Below are positions 54,841 to 63,423 of a stretch of 64,000 bases of DNA, piece after piece. Numbering within the stretch: position 1 is the stretch's first letter; each line of letters begins with the position of its first letter. The DNA is from Streptomyces griseoloalbus (lineage in GTDB: Bacteria > Actinomycetota > Actinomycetes > Streptomycetales > Streptomycetaceae). The stretch lies in contig BMUD01000003.1 of assembly GCA_014650015.1 (NCBI GenBank), positions 1 through 64,000 of the forward strand, given 5' to 3'. The position numbers and the translations under genes are program-made. Below the pieces are notes generated by a model. The model made no database searches, was not told where the DNA came from, and worked only from the letters and a program-made list of their open reading frames with translations.

Positions 54841-54913
54841 TGTGCGGTCCTTCGGGGTCGCCCGCAGACGCGAAGCCCCCGGTTGTTCCCCCGTGATCGG
54901 GGGCTTCGTTCTG
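54841..54913 (+). ncRNA. Putative small RNA gene, about 70 nt
   Basis: The predicted transcript begins just after the promoter at 54806-54835. It contains a first hairpin (TGCGGTCCTTCGGGGTCGCC, closed by CCGCA) and ends in a strong hairpin: CGAAGCCCCCG (54871-54881) pairs perfectly with CGGGGGCTTCG (54898-54908), followed by TTCT. There is no coding potential. It lies between the kinase gene and the AAA ATPase gene, about 280 bases before the latter, and so looks independent of both. I do not recognise a named RNA family. A leader with early attenuation is the main alternative. Confidence 0.6.
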
Positions 54914-55186
54914 CCCTCTTCACATTTTCCGGCCGCTCTGTGGCATATGACGATCACCCTGGGTCACCGAGCGTGGTCCGCACTCTCCCGTCCGGCCTCG
55001 TCCTTTGACGTGCGCGGCACCCTACGGACGTGACGCCGCCGCAGGTACGATGCCCTCGGTGCGACCTACGGACGCTGCTTCGCGCACCTTGCAACTCCGG
55101 TCCGCGGCACAGCGGTTCGACCAAGGGAGCCGACGGCCGAGGTGCCGGCCGGCACACCGACGGGGGCACGGTTTGTGGGGGACGTG

Positions 55187-57052
55187 ATGGACTTCGGCAC
55201 GCAGGGCCCGCAAGCCCCGGCCGACCTCGCCTGGCTGCGGGGCGTGGACGCCTACACGATGGGCGCCTATCCGCAGGCGGAGGAGGAGTTCCGGGCCGCG
55301 GTGCGGATCGACCCGGGGATGGCCGACGGCTGGCTCGGGCTGCACGCGCTGCGCGTCGACACGACGACCGCGCTGCTCAGGATGTTCCGGCACCGCGAGC
55401 GCTTCGGCGAACAGCGCGCCCGGCACCGTCGGGCGCTCAACTCCTGGTACTGGCTGGGCTGGTGGGTGCAACCGGTGCTGGAGAGCCCCCGGGATCTGCT
55501 GCTGGCGCACGCCTCCCACTGGCTGGACGGCCGTCACGTCCCCGAACTGGACCGGGCGCTCGCCGGACTGCCCCCGGTGGACACCGATCCGCAGGTCCGC
55601 TTCCTGCACGCCTGCCGTGCCTATCTGGTCAAGGACTGGGAGCAGCTGGTCCGGCACACCGATCCGCTGGTGGACGACCCGATGCTGGGCATCGAGGCGG
55701 GCCTGTTCGCCGGCATGGCCCGGGTGCGTCTGGAGATGTACGGACAGGCCGAACCGCTGCTGTCGGCGGCGCTGATGCGGTGCCGCAGCGAACAGCCGCA
55801 GCGCAAGGAGCTGCGCTACTGGCTGGCCCGCGCCCACGAGGGAACCGGCCGCAGCGCGGCCGCGCTCCCCCTGTACCGGGCCGTGCACCGGGTCGACCCG
55901 GCCTTCATGGACACCGCCGCCCGGCTCGCCGCGATCGCCGAGGGCGACGGGTACGACGGCGATTCCGCCGACCTCGCCGCGATCACCCTCACCGGTGCCG
56001 GACAGGACATGATGGACGGCCCCGACATGCTCGACCCGCTCTTCGGCACCGAGGGCCGCGACCTCAGGCTGTCCGAGCCCGAGCCGTCACCGGCTCCCCT
56101 CCCGTCGGTCACCGGTCCGTCGGTGCGCGAGCGCGCGGGTACCTCGGGGACTCCGCTGCCCACGGGGCCCACCGACCCCGCGCTCCTGGAGGAGGCGCTT
56201 GCCGAACTCGAGCGCATGGTGGGCCTGGAGCCGGTGAAGCGCCAGGTCAAGGCGTTGTCGGCGCAGCTGAACATGGCCCGGCTGAGGTCCGGCCAGGGGT
56301 TGCCGGTGCAGCCGCCGAAACGCCACTTCGTCTTCTCCGGCCCCTCCGGCACCGGCAAGACCACGGTGGCCCGCATCCTGGGCCGCGTCTTCTACGCCCT
56401 CGGACTGCTCGGCGGCGACCATCTGGTGGAGGCCCAGCGGGCGGATCTGGTCGGCGAGTACCTCGGGCAGACCGCCGTCAAGGCCAACGAGCTGATCGAC
56501 TCCGCGCTCGGCGGGGTCCTGTTCGTCGACGAGGCCTACTCGCTCTCCAACTCCGGCTACGGCAAGGGCGACGCCTACGGCGACGAGGCGCTCCAGGTGC
56601 TGCTGAAGCGGGCCGAGGACAACCGCGACCACCTGGTGGTGATCCTGGCCGGCTACCCGGAGGGCATGGACCGGCTGCTGGCCGCCAATCCGGGACTGTC
56701 GTCCCGGTTCACCTCCCGCGTGGACTTCCCCTCCTACCGGCCGCTGGAGCTGACCGCGATCGGCGAGGTGCTGGCCGCCGAGAACGGGGACGCCTGGGAC
56801 GAGGAGGCGCTGGACGAGTTGCGGTCGATCGCCGGGCATGTGGTGGATCAGGGGTGGATCGACGAGCTGGGCAACGGGCGGTTCCTGCGGACGCTGTACG
56901 AGAAGAGCTGTGCGTACCGGGATCTGCGGTTGTCGGTGTATCCCGGGGCGTTGACGCGGGACGATCTGGCGACGTTGCGGCTGCCGGATCTGATGCAGGC
57001 GTATGGAGAGGTGCTGTCGGGGCGGGGCCCGCAGGATCCGACGCCGATGTGA
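55187..57052 (+). CDS. TPR-AAA ATPase (EccA/CbxX-CfxQ family)
   Basis: A 621-residue protein with an N-terminal half of TPR-like helical repeats (LRGVDAYTMGAYPQAEEEFR, EAGLFAGMARVRLEMYGQAE, LRYWLARAHEGTGRSAAALP) and a C-terminal AAA+ module. The module shows Walker A FSGPSGTGKTTVARILG, LVGEYLGQTAVKANELID, Walker B GGVLFVDEAYSL, NPGLSSRFTSRVDFPSY with the arginine finger, and the C-terminal helical lid. This is the architecture of EccA of type VII secretion systems, but no ESX genes are in the window, so it is an orphan chaperone-type ATPase here. GGGGGA lies five bases before the ATG at 55187. Confidence 0.88.
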   Translation: MDFGTQGPQAPADLAWLRGVDAYTMGAYPQAEEEFRAAVRIDPGMADGWLGLHALRVDTTTALLRMFRHRERFGEQRARHRRALNSWYWLGWWVQPVLESPRDLLLAHASHWLDGRHVPELDRALAGLPPVDTDPQVRFLHACRAYLVKDWEQLVRHTDPLVDDPMLGIEAGLFAGMARVRLEMYGQAEPLLSAALMRCRSEQPQRKELRYWLARAHEGTGRSAAALPLYRAVHRVDPAFMDTAARLAAIAEGDGYDGDSADLAAITLTGAGQDMMDGPDMLDPLFGTEGRDLRLSEPEPSPAPLPSVTGPSVRERAGTSGTPLPTGPTDPALLEEALAELERMVGLEPVKRQVKALSAQLNMARLRSGQGLPVQPPKRHFVFSGPSGTGKTTVARILGRVFYALGLLGGDHLVEAQRADLVGEYLGQTAVKANELIDSALGGVLFVDEAYSLSNSGYGKGDAYGDEALQVLLKRAEDNRDHLVVILAGYPEGMDRLLAANPGLSSRFTSRVDFPSYRPLELTAIGEVLAAENGDAWDEEALDELRSIAGHVVDQGWIDELGNGRFLRTLYEKSCAYRDLRLSVYPGALTRDDLATLRLPDLMQAYGEVLSGRGPQDPTPM

Positions 57053-57110
57053 GGCACCGGCGCCGGGGCGCCTCGGGGGGTGTCGGGCTTGCCCGCGCCT
57101 GCGGGGCGCC

Positions 57111-57142
57111 TCCCCCGCTCTCGGCTCCGCTCGAGCGGGGGG
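57111..57142. terminator. Hairpin terminator after the AAA ATPase gene
   Basis: CCCCCGCTC (57112-57120) pairs with GAGCGGGGG (57133-57141) around a 12-base loop. It lies between convergent genes in a GC-rich stretch with several further G and C runs. Confidence 0.65.
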
Positions 57143-57228
57143 GGACACACTCCCCTCGCCCCCCGTGGCGTCCAGGGGGGCACCTCCCACGCCGTTCAGG
57201 CACGGGGCCGAGGCACCACTGCCCGCAG

Positions 57229-58302
57229 CTACGCAGGCACCTCCTCCGGTGTTCCGCTCGTCCTCTGGGCCGTTACCGCCACCTCACGGTGGGCCGGGTC
57301 GCGGACTTCGCCGACCAGGAGTTCCAGTACGTCCTCCAGGGCGACCAGGCCCAGGACCTTGCCGGACGCGTCGGCCACCTGGGCGAGGTGCGTCGCGGCG
57401 CGTCGCATCACCGTGAGGGCGTCGTCCAGCGGGAGTTCGGGCCGCAGCGTCGTCATGGGGCGCCAGAGGTGCTGCGGGACGGCGCGGTCGGAGTCCTCCA
57501 GCTCCAGTACGTCCTTCACGTGCAGGTAGCCCATGAAGGCGCCGCCGTCCGCGGCCACCGGGAAGCGGGAGTACCCGGTGCGGGCGGTGAGTCCCACGAT
57601 CTCCCCCGGGGTGACCGCGGGCGTGACCGTCACCAGCGACCCGCTGTCCAGCAGGACGTCCGTCACCGGGCGGGACCCCAGCTCCAGGGCGTCCTCGAGA
57701 CGCTCGGCCTCCTCGGGGTCGAGGAGGCCCGCCTGGCCGGCGTCCTCCACCAGCCGGTTCAGCTGCTCGCTGGTGAACACGGCCTCGATCTCGTCCTTCG
57801 GCTCGACGCGGAAGAGCCGCAGGATGGCCTGGGCGCAGGCGCCGAGCGCGATCGTGACCGGCTTGCACAGCCGGGCGAACCACACCAGCCCGGGGCTCAG
57901 CCACAGCGCGGCCTTCTCGGGTGCCGCCATCGCCAGGTTCTTCGGGACCATCTCGCCGATGACGAGGTGGAAGAAGACCACGGCGGCGAGCGCGATGACG
58001 TAGCCGAGCGGATGGATCATGCCGTGCGGCAGGTGCATCCACTCGAACACGGGCTCCAGCAGATGGGCGACCGTCGGTTCCGCGACGGCGCCCAGGGTCA
58101 GGGAGCAGACGGTGATGCCGAACTGGGCCGCCGCCATCATCTGCGGCAGGTGCTCCAGGCCGTACAGGACCTGGCGGGCGCGGGCGGTGCCGAGCGGTTC
58201 GATCTGGCTGCGGCGGACCGACACGAGCGCGAACTCGGCGCCGACGAAGAATCCGTTGGCGAGCACGAGCAGCGCGGCGAAGAGGAGTTGCAGCACGCTC
58301 AT
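57229..58302 (-). CDS. CNNM/CorC-type membrane protein, short form
   Basis: A 357-residue protein with an N-terminal DUF21/CNNM membrane domain (LLFAALLVLANGFFVGAEFA, QFGITVCSLTLGAVAEP, FFHLVIGEMVPKNLAMA) followed by a pair of CBS domains (SRPVTDVLLDSGSLVTV, TGYSRFPVAADGGAFMGYLH, LRPELPLDDALTVMRRAATH). It ends after the CBS pair (VALEDVLELLVGEVRD) and lacks the CorC/HlyC C-terminal domain present in its neighbour. The family is linked to magnesium or cobalt transport. Its ATG overlaps the upstream gene's stop (ATGA), so the two may form a heteromer. Confidence 0.92.
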   Translation of the reverse strand: MSVLQLLFAALLVLANGFFVGAEFALVSVRRSQIEPLGTARARQVLYGLEHLPQMMAAAQFGITVCSLTLGAVAEPTVAHLLEPVFEWMHLPHGMIHPLGYVIALAAVVFFHLVIGEMVPKNLAMAAPEKAALWLSPGLVWFARLCKPVTIALGACAQAILRLFRVEPKDEIEAVFTSEQLNRLVEDAGQAGLLDPEEAERLEDALELGSRPVTDVLLDSGSLVTVTPAVTPGEIVGLTARTGYSRFPVAADGGAFMGYLHVKDVLELEDSDRAVPQHLWRPMTTLRPELPLDDALTVMRRAATHLAQVADASGKVLGLVALEDVLELLVGEVRDPAHREVAVTAQRTSGTPEEVPA

Positions 58303-59630
58303 CCGGCCGCCTCCACGAGAGGCAGCGGGGCCGTTCGTACCAGGCGGACCCGTTCGGCCCGGTAGTGGCCGACGCGGCGCACCGACAGGCGCCAGCCCGG
58401 CAGCTCCGCGCGGTCGCCGACGGCCGGGATCCGGCCGAGCAGATCGGCGACCAGGCCGGCCACCGTCTCGTACGGGCCCTCGGGCACCTCCAGGCCTATG
58501 CGCTGCAGGATGTCGACGCGGACGCCGCCGTCGACGTCCCAGGCCGGGTTGCCGTCCTCCGGCGGGGCGACGGCGAGTTCGGGGACGTCCTGTCCGTCGT
58601 GCTCGTCGCGCACCTCGCCGACGATCTCCTCGACGATGTCCTCCAGTGTGACGACCCCGGCCGTGCCGCCGTACTCGTCGACGACGACCGCGATGGGCTG
58701 TTCGCTGCGCAGGCGGGTGAGCAGCGGTCGTACGGGCAGGGTCTCGGGGACCAGCAGCGCCGGGCGGGCGATGCGGCCCACGGGGGTGCGCAGGCGCTCG
58801 CGTGCGGGGACCGCGAGGGCGTCCTTGAGGTGCACCATGCCGACGATCTCGTCGATCCGCTCCCGGTAGACGGGGAAGCGGGACAGACCGGTCGCCCGGG
58901 TCAGGTTGACCACGTCCTCGGCGGTCGCCGAGGACTGCAGGGCGCTGACCTTCACGCGCGGGGTCATGACGTGCTGCGCGGTCAGTTCGGCCAGGGACAG
59001 GGTGCGCACGAAGAGATCCGCCGTGTCCTGTTCCAGGGCGCCGGCCTGGGCGGAGTGCCGGGCCAGGGAGACGAGTTCAGCGGGGGTGCGGGCGGAGGCC
59101 AGCTCCTCGGCGGGCTCGAAGCCCAGGGCGCGCACCAGACGGTTGGCCACGGCGTTCAGCCCGGCGATGACCGGGCGGAACAGGCGGGCGAACGCGTGCT
59201 GGGGGCCGGCGACGAACCGCGCGACCTGCAGAGGGCGGGAGACCGCCCAGTTCTTGGGCACGAGCTCGCCGATCACCATCTGCACGGCGGAGGCCAGCAG
59301 CATGCCGACGGCGACGGCGACACCGGGGACGGCGCCCGCCGGGATGCCGATGCCGGTGAAGGGGCCGTGCAGCAGTTCGGCGAGCGCGGGCTCGGCCAGC
59401 ATGCCGACGACGAGGGAGGTGATGGTGATGCCGAGCTGCGTGCCGGAGAGCTGGAACGACAGTTCCCTCAGCGACTCGACGACCCGGCGGGCCCGCCGGT
59501 CGCCGTCGGCGGCGGCCTGTTCGGCGTCCGGACGCTCGACGGTGACCAGGCCGAACTCGGCGGCCACGAAGAATCCGTTGGCGAGAATCAGCAGGAAAGC
59601 GGCTGCGAGAAGCAGCACAGGGGTGGTCAT
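58299..59630 (-). CDS. CNNM/CorC-type membrane protein, full-length form
   Basis: A 443-residue protein of the same family as the downstream gene. It has a DUF21 membrane domain (LAAAFLLILANGFFVAAEFG, GTQLGITITSLVVGMLAEPA, VIGELVPKNWAVSRPLQ), two CBS domains (HVMTPRVKVSALQSSAT, ATGLSRFPVYRERIDEIVGM, EQPIAVVVDEYGGTAGVVTL) and a C-terminal CorC/HlyC domain (WDVDGGVRVDILQRIGLEVP, GRIPAVGDRAELPGWRLSV). It leads a two-gene operon. Probable role in divalent cation homeostasis. Confidence 0.93.
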   Translation of the reverse strand: MTTPVLLLAAAFLLILANGFFVAAEFGLVTVERPDAEQAAADGDRRARRVVESLRELSFQLSGTQLGITITSLVVGMLAEPALAELLHGPFTGIGIPAGAVPGVAVAVGMLLASAVQMVIGELVPKNWAVSRPLQVARFVAGPQHAFARLFRPVIAGLNAVANRLVRALGFEPAEELASARTPAELVSLARHSAQAGALEQDTADLFVRTLSLAELTAQHVMTPRVKVSALQSSATAEDVVNLTRATGLSRFPVYRERIDEIVGMVHLKDALAVPARERLRTPVGRIARPALLVPETLPVRPLLTRLRSEQPIAVVVDEYGGTAGVVTLEDIVEEIVGEVRDEHDGQDVPELAVAPPEDGNPAWDVDGGVRVDILQRIGLEVPEGPYETVAGLVADLLGRIPAVGDRAELPGWRLSVRRVGHYRAERVRLVRTAPLPLVEAAG

Positions 59631-59863
59631 GATGCCGCCGCCTCCGCATGCGCGCGAACCGTGTGGAACGGGTCCGCGCTATGTCGGCAGGGGGCGGCGC
59701 ACGTACTGCAGGACGATCCGTCCATCGCCTAAGAGGGTCACTCCTCGGGTAGCAGGAGCCCCTGTGCACCGGGCGGGGCGGCAGGGGCAAAGGCGCTGTC
59801 GGCGCGCCTCCGCCCACCAGATTAATCAAGACATGGGCGACTGCGGCAGGTACCTGCCGGGAG

Positions 59864-60334
59864 TCAGCCCCGGGGTGTCTCGGGGCCCGCGGTGGAACGC
59901 GCCTCGGCGAGCGCCCGCAGGGCGCGCGCGTCGGCGACGGCGCGCTGCCTGGCGATGCCCGGCTGGATGCCGAGTGCGGGCAGGCTGGTGCCGTCGCTGA
60001 GGTCGAGGAAGACCCAGGGATCACCGGGGCGGAGGTTCACCTGAAGGATCTCCGCCCACTCCAGACGGCGCCTGCTCACGATGTTGACGACGGTGACACC
60101 CGTCTCGTCGGCGACGACCTTCGGCCGGGCCAGCAGGAACAGCACACCGGCCAGCAGCGCGGCGGTGAACACGAAGCTGATCCGCTCCCCCGGGCCGAGC
60201 TGCTCCAGCAGGAGCGCGATCAGGGTGATGACCAGGAACAGCGCGGTGCCGGCCGTGAGCAGCACGGTGCGGGTGCGGCCCGGGCGGAAGGTGACGGGCA
60301 GGGCGGGCAGCTGGTCCGGGGTGACATCCGACAT
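59864..60334 (-). CDS. Membrane-anchored PH-domain protein
   Basis: A 156-residue protein with two membrane helices (VLLTAGTALFLVITLIALLL, ISFVFTAALLAGVLFLLA) followed by a bacterial PH-like domain (VVADETGVTVVNIVSRRRLE, WAEILQVNLRPGDPWVFLDL, DGTSLPALGIQ). Function unknown. It is 20 bases downstream of hisG on the same strand and so is probably the last gene of the rib/his operon. Confidence 0.88.
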   Translation of the reverse strand: MSDVTPDQLPALPVTFRPGRTRTVLLTAGTALFLVITLIALLLEQLGPGERISFVFTAALLAGVLFLLARPKVVADETGVTVVNIVSRRRLEWAEILQVNLRPGDPWVFLDLSDGTSLPALGIQPGIARQRAVADARALRALAEARSTAGPETPRG

Positions 60335-60354
60335 GGCGTTGCTCCGGGGCCCGG

Positions 60355-61218
60355 TCAGAGGCGGCAGGCGTGGATGGCCGTGGTGAGGATGGCGCGGGCG
60401 CCGATGTCGTACAGGTCGTCCATGATCCGCTGGGCCTCCTTGGACGGGACCATCGCGCGGACGGCGACCCAGCCCTCGTTGTGCAGCGGGGACACGGTCG
60501 GGGACTCCAGGCCCGGGGTCAGCGCGACGGCCTTCTCCAGCTGCTCGACCCGGCAGTCGTAGTCCATCATCACGTACGTCCGGGCGACCAGGACGCCCTG
60601 GAGACGGCGCAGGAACTGCTGCACCTTGGGCTCGACGGTCTCGTCGGCCTCGTCGGCGCCTCCGGTGCGGCGGACGACGACCGCCTCGGACGTCATGATC
60701 GGCTCGCCGATGACCTCCAGGCCCGCGTTGCGCAGGGAGGTGCCGGTCTCGACGACGTCGGCGATGACGTCGGCGACGCCCAGTTCGATGGCGGTCTCGA
60801 CGGCGCCGTCGAGGTGGACGACGGAGGCGTCGATGCCGTGGTCGGCGAGGTGCCCCGCGACGATGCCCTCGTAGGAGGTGGCGACCGTCAAGCCACTGAG
60901 GTCGGTGACGCCGTTCGCCGTGCCGGGCCTGGTGGCGTAGCGGAAGGTGGAGCGGGCGAAGCCGAGCGGCAGGATCTCCTCGGCCTTGGCACCGGAGTCG
61001 ACCAGCAGGTCGCGGCCGGTGATGCCGATGTCGAGGCGGCCGGAGGAGACGTAGATCGCGATGTCGCGGGGGCGGAGGTAGAAGAACTCGACCTCGTTCT
61101 CCGGGTCGACGATCCGCAGTTCCTTGGATTCGCGGCGCTGCTGGTAGCCGGCCTCATGCAGCATCTCCGCCGCAGGGCCGGACAGTGAACCCTTGTTGGG
61201 GACGGCGATGCGCAGCAT
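60355..61218 (-). CDS. hisG: ATP phosphoribosyltransferase (long form)
   Basis: First enzyme of histidine synthesis: joins ATP and PRPP to form phosphoribosyl-ATP. The 287 residues are the long, self-sufficient form with the C-terminal ACT-like regulatory domain (GLESPTVSPLHNEGWVAVRA, KEAQRIMDDLYDIGARAILT), so no HisZ is needed and histidine feedback is expected. Catalytic domain marks are LRIAVPNKGSLSGPAAEML, DIGITGRDLLVDSG and the PRPP-binding ADVIADVVETGTSLRNAGL. It follows hisE by about 50 bases. Confidence 0.97.
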   Translation of the reverse strand: MLRIAVPNKGSLSGPAAEMLHEAGYQQRRESKELRIVDPENEVEFFYLRPRDIAIYVSSGRLDIGITGRDLLVDSGAKAEEILPLGFARSTFRYATRPGTANGVTDLSGLTVATSYEGIVAGHLADHGIDASVVHLDGAVETAIELGVADVIADVVETGTSLRNAGLEVIGEPIMTSEAVVVRRTGGADEADETVEPKVQQFLRRLQGVLVARTYVMMDYDCRVEQLEKAVALTPGLESPTVSPLHNEGWVAVRAMVPSKEAQRIMDDLYDIGARAILTTAIHACRL

Positions 61219-61266
61219 GAGGTCGGCTTCCTTTGTGTGAGGGGGTCTGTGTCGCGAACGTCGGTT

Positions 61267-61539
61267 CTACAGGTGGGCGTAGACGTCGTCGAGGGAGATG
61301 CCGCGGGCGACCATCATCACCTGGACGTGGTACAGCAGCTGCGAGATCTCCTCGGCGGCCGCCTCCTTGCCCTCGTACTCGGCGGCCATCCAGACCTCGG
61401 CGGCCTCCTCGACGACCTTCTTGCCGATGGCATGGACGCCCTTGTCCACCAGCTCGGCGGTGCGGGAGGTGGCGGGGTCACCGTGGGCGGCCTTGTGCTG
61501 GAGCTCGGTGAAGAGCTCCTCGAACGTCTTCTTGGACAT
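61267..61539 (-). CDS. hisE: Phosphoribosyl-ATP pyrophosphatase
   Basis: Second step of histidine synthesis: hydrolyses phosphoribosyl-ATP to phosphoribosyl-AMP and pyrophosphate. The stand-alone 90-residue form has the MazG-like helical core [20 protein letters not shown] and the acidic metal-binding [25 protein letters not shown] precedes the ATG at 61539. It lies 34 bases downstream of ribH. Confidence 0.96.
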   Translation of the reverse strand: MSKKTFEELFTELQHKAAHGDPATSRTAELVDKGVHAIGKKVVEEAAEVWMAAEYEGKEAAAEEISQLLYHVQVMMVARGISLDDVYAHL

Positions 61540-61573
61540 GGTGGTCCTTACCCTACGCGGTGACGGGGACTGC

Positions 61574-62059
61574 TCACCGCCAGGGTTCGGATACGGAACG
61601 CAGCGTGGCCGCGGTCGCCACCGCGGCGGTGACGGCCTCGTGGCCCTTGTCCTCGTTGGAGCCGGGCAGTCCGGCGCGGTCGAGGGCCTGCTCCTCCGTG
61701 TCGCAGGTGAGCAGGCCGAAGCCGATGGGCACACCGGTGTCGACCGAGACCTGGGTGAGGCCCTGGGTGACGCCCTGGCACACGTAGTCGAAGTGGGGTG
61801 TGCCGCCGCGGATGACGACGCCGAGGGCGACGACCGCGTCGTAGCCGCGGTCGGCCAGGACCTTGGCGACGACCGGGAGCTCCCAGCTGCCGGGGACCCT
61901 GAGCAGGGTCGGCTCGTCGATGCCGAGGTCGTGCAGGGCGCGCAGGGCGCCGTCCACCAGTCCGTCCATCACCTTCTCGTGCCACTGTGCCGCGATGACG
62001 GCGACCCGCAGGTCCCCCACGTCGCGTACGGACAGTTCCGGTGCACCCTTGCCGCTCAC
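61574..62059 (-). CDS. ribH: 6,7-dimethyl-8-ribityllumazine synthase
   Basis: Penultimate riboflavin step: condenses 5-amino-6-ribitylaminouracil with 3,4-dihydroxy-2-butanone-4-phosphate. 161 residues from the GTG at 62059 with AAGGAGA directly upstream. Motifs are [59 protein letters not shown] (substrate pocket and catalytic His) and [18 protein letters not shown]. It follows ribBA by 20 bases. Confidence 0.97.
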   Translation of the reverse strand: MSGKGAPELSVRDVGDLRVAVIAAQWHEKVMDGLVDGALRALHDLGIDEPTLLRVPGSWELPVVAKVLADRGYDAVVALGVVIRGGTPHFDYVCQGVTQGLTQVSVDTGVPIGFGLLTCDTEEQALDRAGLPGSNEDKGHEAVTAAVATAATLRSVSEPWR

Positions 62060-62079
62060 GTCTCTCCTTGGTGGTTCTC

Positions 62080-63423
62080 TTACTGGTTGCCGCAGGCGGG
62101 CACGGTCGGCGTGTCCAGCCAGGGCAGGTCGTGGCCCATCCGGTCCCGCTTGGTGCGCAGGTAGCGGAGGTTGTGCTCGCTCGTGGTGACGGGCATCGGC
62201 TCGCGGCCGGTGACCTCGATGCCGTGGCGGGCGAGCGCGTCGGACTTGTCGGGGTTGTTGGTCATCAGGCGGACGCCGCGGACGCCGAGGTCGGCGAGGA
62301 TCTGCGCGCCGGCGCCGTAGTCGCGGGCGTCGGCGGGCAGGCCGAGTTCGAGGTTGGCGTCGAGGGTGTCCCGGCCGCGCTCCTGGAGTTCGTAGGCGCG
62401 CAGCTTGGACACCAGGCCGATGCCGCGGCCTTCGTGTCCGCGCAGGTAGACCACCACGCCGCGGCCCTCGGCCTGTATGCGGTCCAGGGAGGCGTCCAGC
62501 TGGGGGCCGCAGTCGCAGCGCCGGGAGCCGAAGACGTCGCCGGTGAGGCATTCGGAGTGGACGCGGACGAGGACGTCCTCGCCGTCGCCGATCTCGCCGT
62601 GGACGAGGGCGACGTGCTCGACGCCGTCGACGGTGGAGCGGTAGCCGTACGCCGTGAAGGTGCCGTGGGCGGTGGGCAGATGGACCTCGGCCTCGCGGCG
62701 GACGGTGGGTTCGGCGGAGCGGCGGTAGGCGATCAGGTCCTCGATGGAGATGATCGTCAGACCGTGCTTGCGGGCGAACGGGATCAGTTCGGGCAGGCGC
62801 AGCATGCGGCCGTCCTCGCCGGCGATCTCGACGATGGCGCCGGCCGGGCGCAGCCCCGCGAGGCGGGCCAGGTCGACGGCGGCCTCGGTGTGGCCGTTGC
62901 GCACGAGCACGCCGCCGGAGCGGGCGCGCAGCGGGAAGACGTGGCCGGGGCGGACGAAGTCGGCGGGTTCGGCGGTGCCGGCCGCCAGCAGCCGGAGCGT
63001 GGTGGCGCGGTCGGCGGCGGAGATACCGGTGCTCACTCGGTGGGCGGCGGAGGCGTCGACGGAGATGGTGAACGCGGTCTTCATCGACTCGTTGTTGTCG
63101 TCGACCATCTGCGGCAGCCGCAGCCGGTCCAGTTCCTCGCCCTCCATGGGGGCGCAGATCAGGCCGCGGCACTCGCTCATCATGAAGGCGACGATCTCCT
63201 CGGTCGCCTTCTCGGCGGCGATGACGAGGTCGCCCTCGTTCTCGCGGTTCTCGTCGTCGACGACCACGACCGGACGGCCGGCCGCGATGTCGGCGACGGC
63301 CCTCTCGACCGGGTCGAGCGTGAGGTCGGCGAAGTCCTCGGTGCCGTACAGGGTGGGTGGGATCACAGGGGCGGGGCGAAGTGCCTCGTTCGGGGTGGTG
63401 ACGGGAGACGGGTGGGCGCTCAT
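62080..63423 (-). CDS. ribBA: Bifunctional DHBP synthase / GTP cyclohydrolase II
   Basis: Supplies both precursors of riboflavin. The N-terminal DHBP synthase domain has [40 protein letters not shown] and [20 protein letters not shown] with GHTEAAVDL. The C-terminal GTP cyclohydrolase II has [20 protein letters not shown] (zinc cysteines), [20 protein letters not shown] and [19 protein letters not shown]. The length is 447 residues. Its ATG at 63423 overlaps the stop of the upstream transporter gene (ATGA), so the two are coupled. Confidence 0.97.
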   Translation of the reverse strand: MSAHPSPVTTPNEALRPAPVIPPTLYGTEDFADLTLDPVERAVADIAAGRPVVVVDDENRENEGDLVIAAEKATEEIVAFMMSECRGLICAPMEGEELDRLRLPQMVDDNNESMKTAFTISVDASAAHRVSTGISAADRATTLRLLAAGTAEPADFVRPGHVFPLRARSGGVLVRNGHTEAAVDLARLAGLRPAGAIVEIAGEDGRMLRLPELIPFARKHGLTIISIEDLIAYRRSAEPTVRREAEVHLPTAHGTFTAYGYRSTVDGVEHVALVHGEIGDGEDVLVRVHSECLTGDVFGSRRCDCGPQLDASLDRIQAEGRGVVVYLRGHEGRGIGLVSKLRAYELQERGRDTLDANLELGLPADARDYGAGAQILADLGVRGVRLMTNNPDKSDALARHGIEVTGREPMPVTTSEHNLRYLRTKRDRMGHDLPWLDTPTVPACGNQ

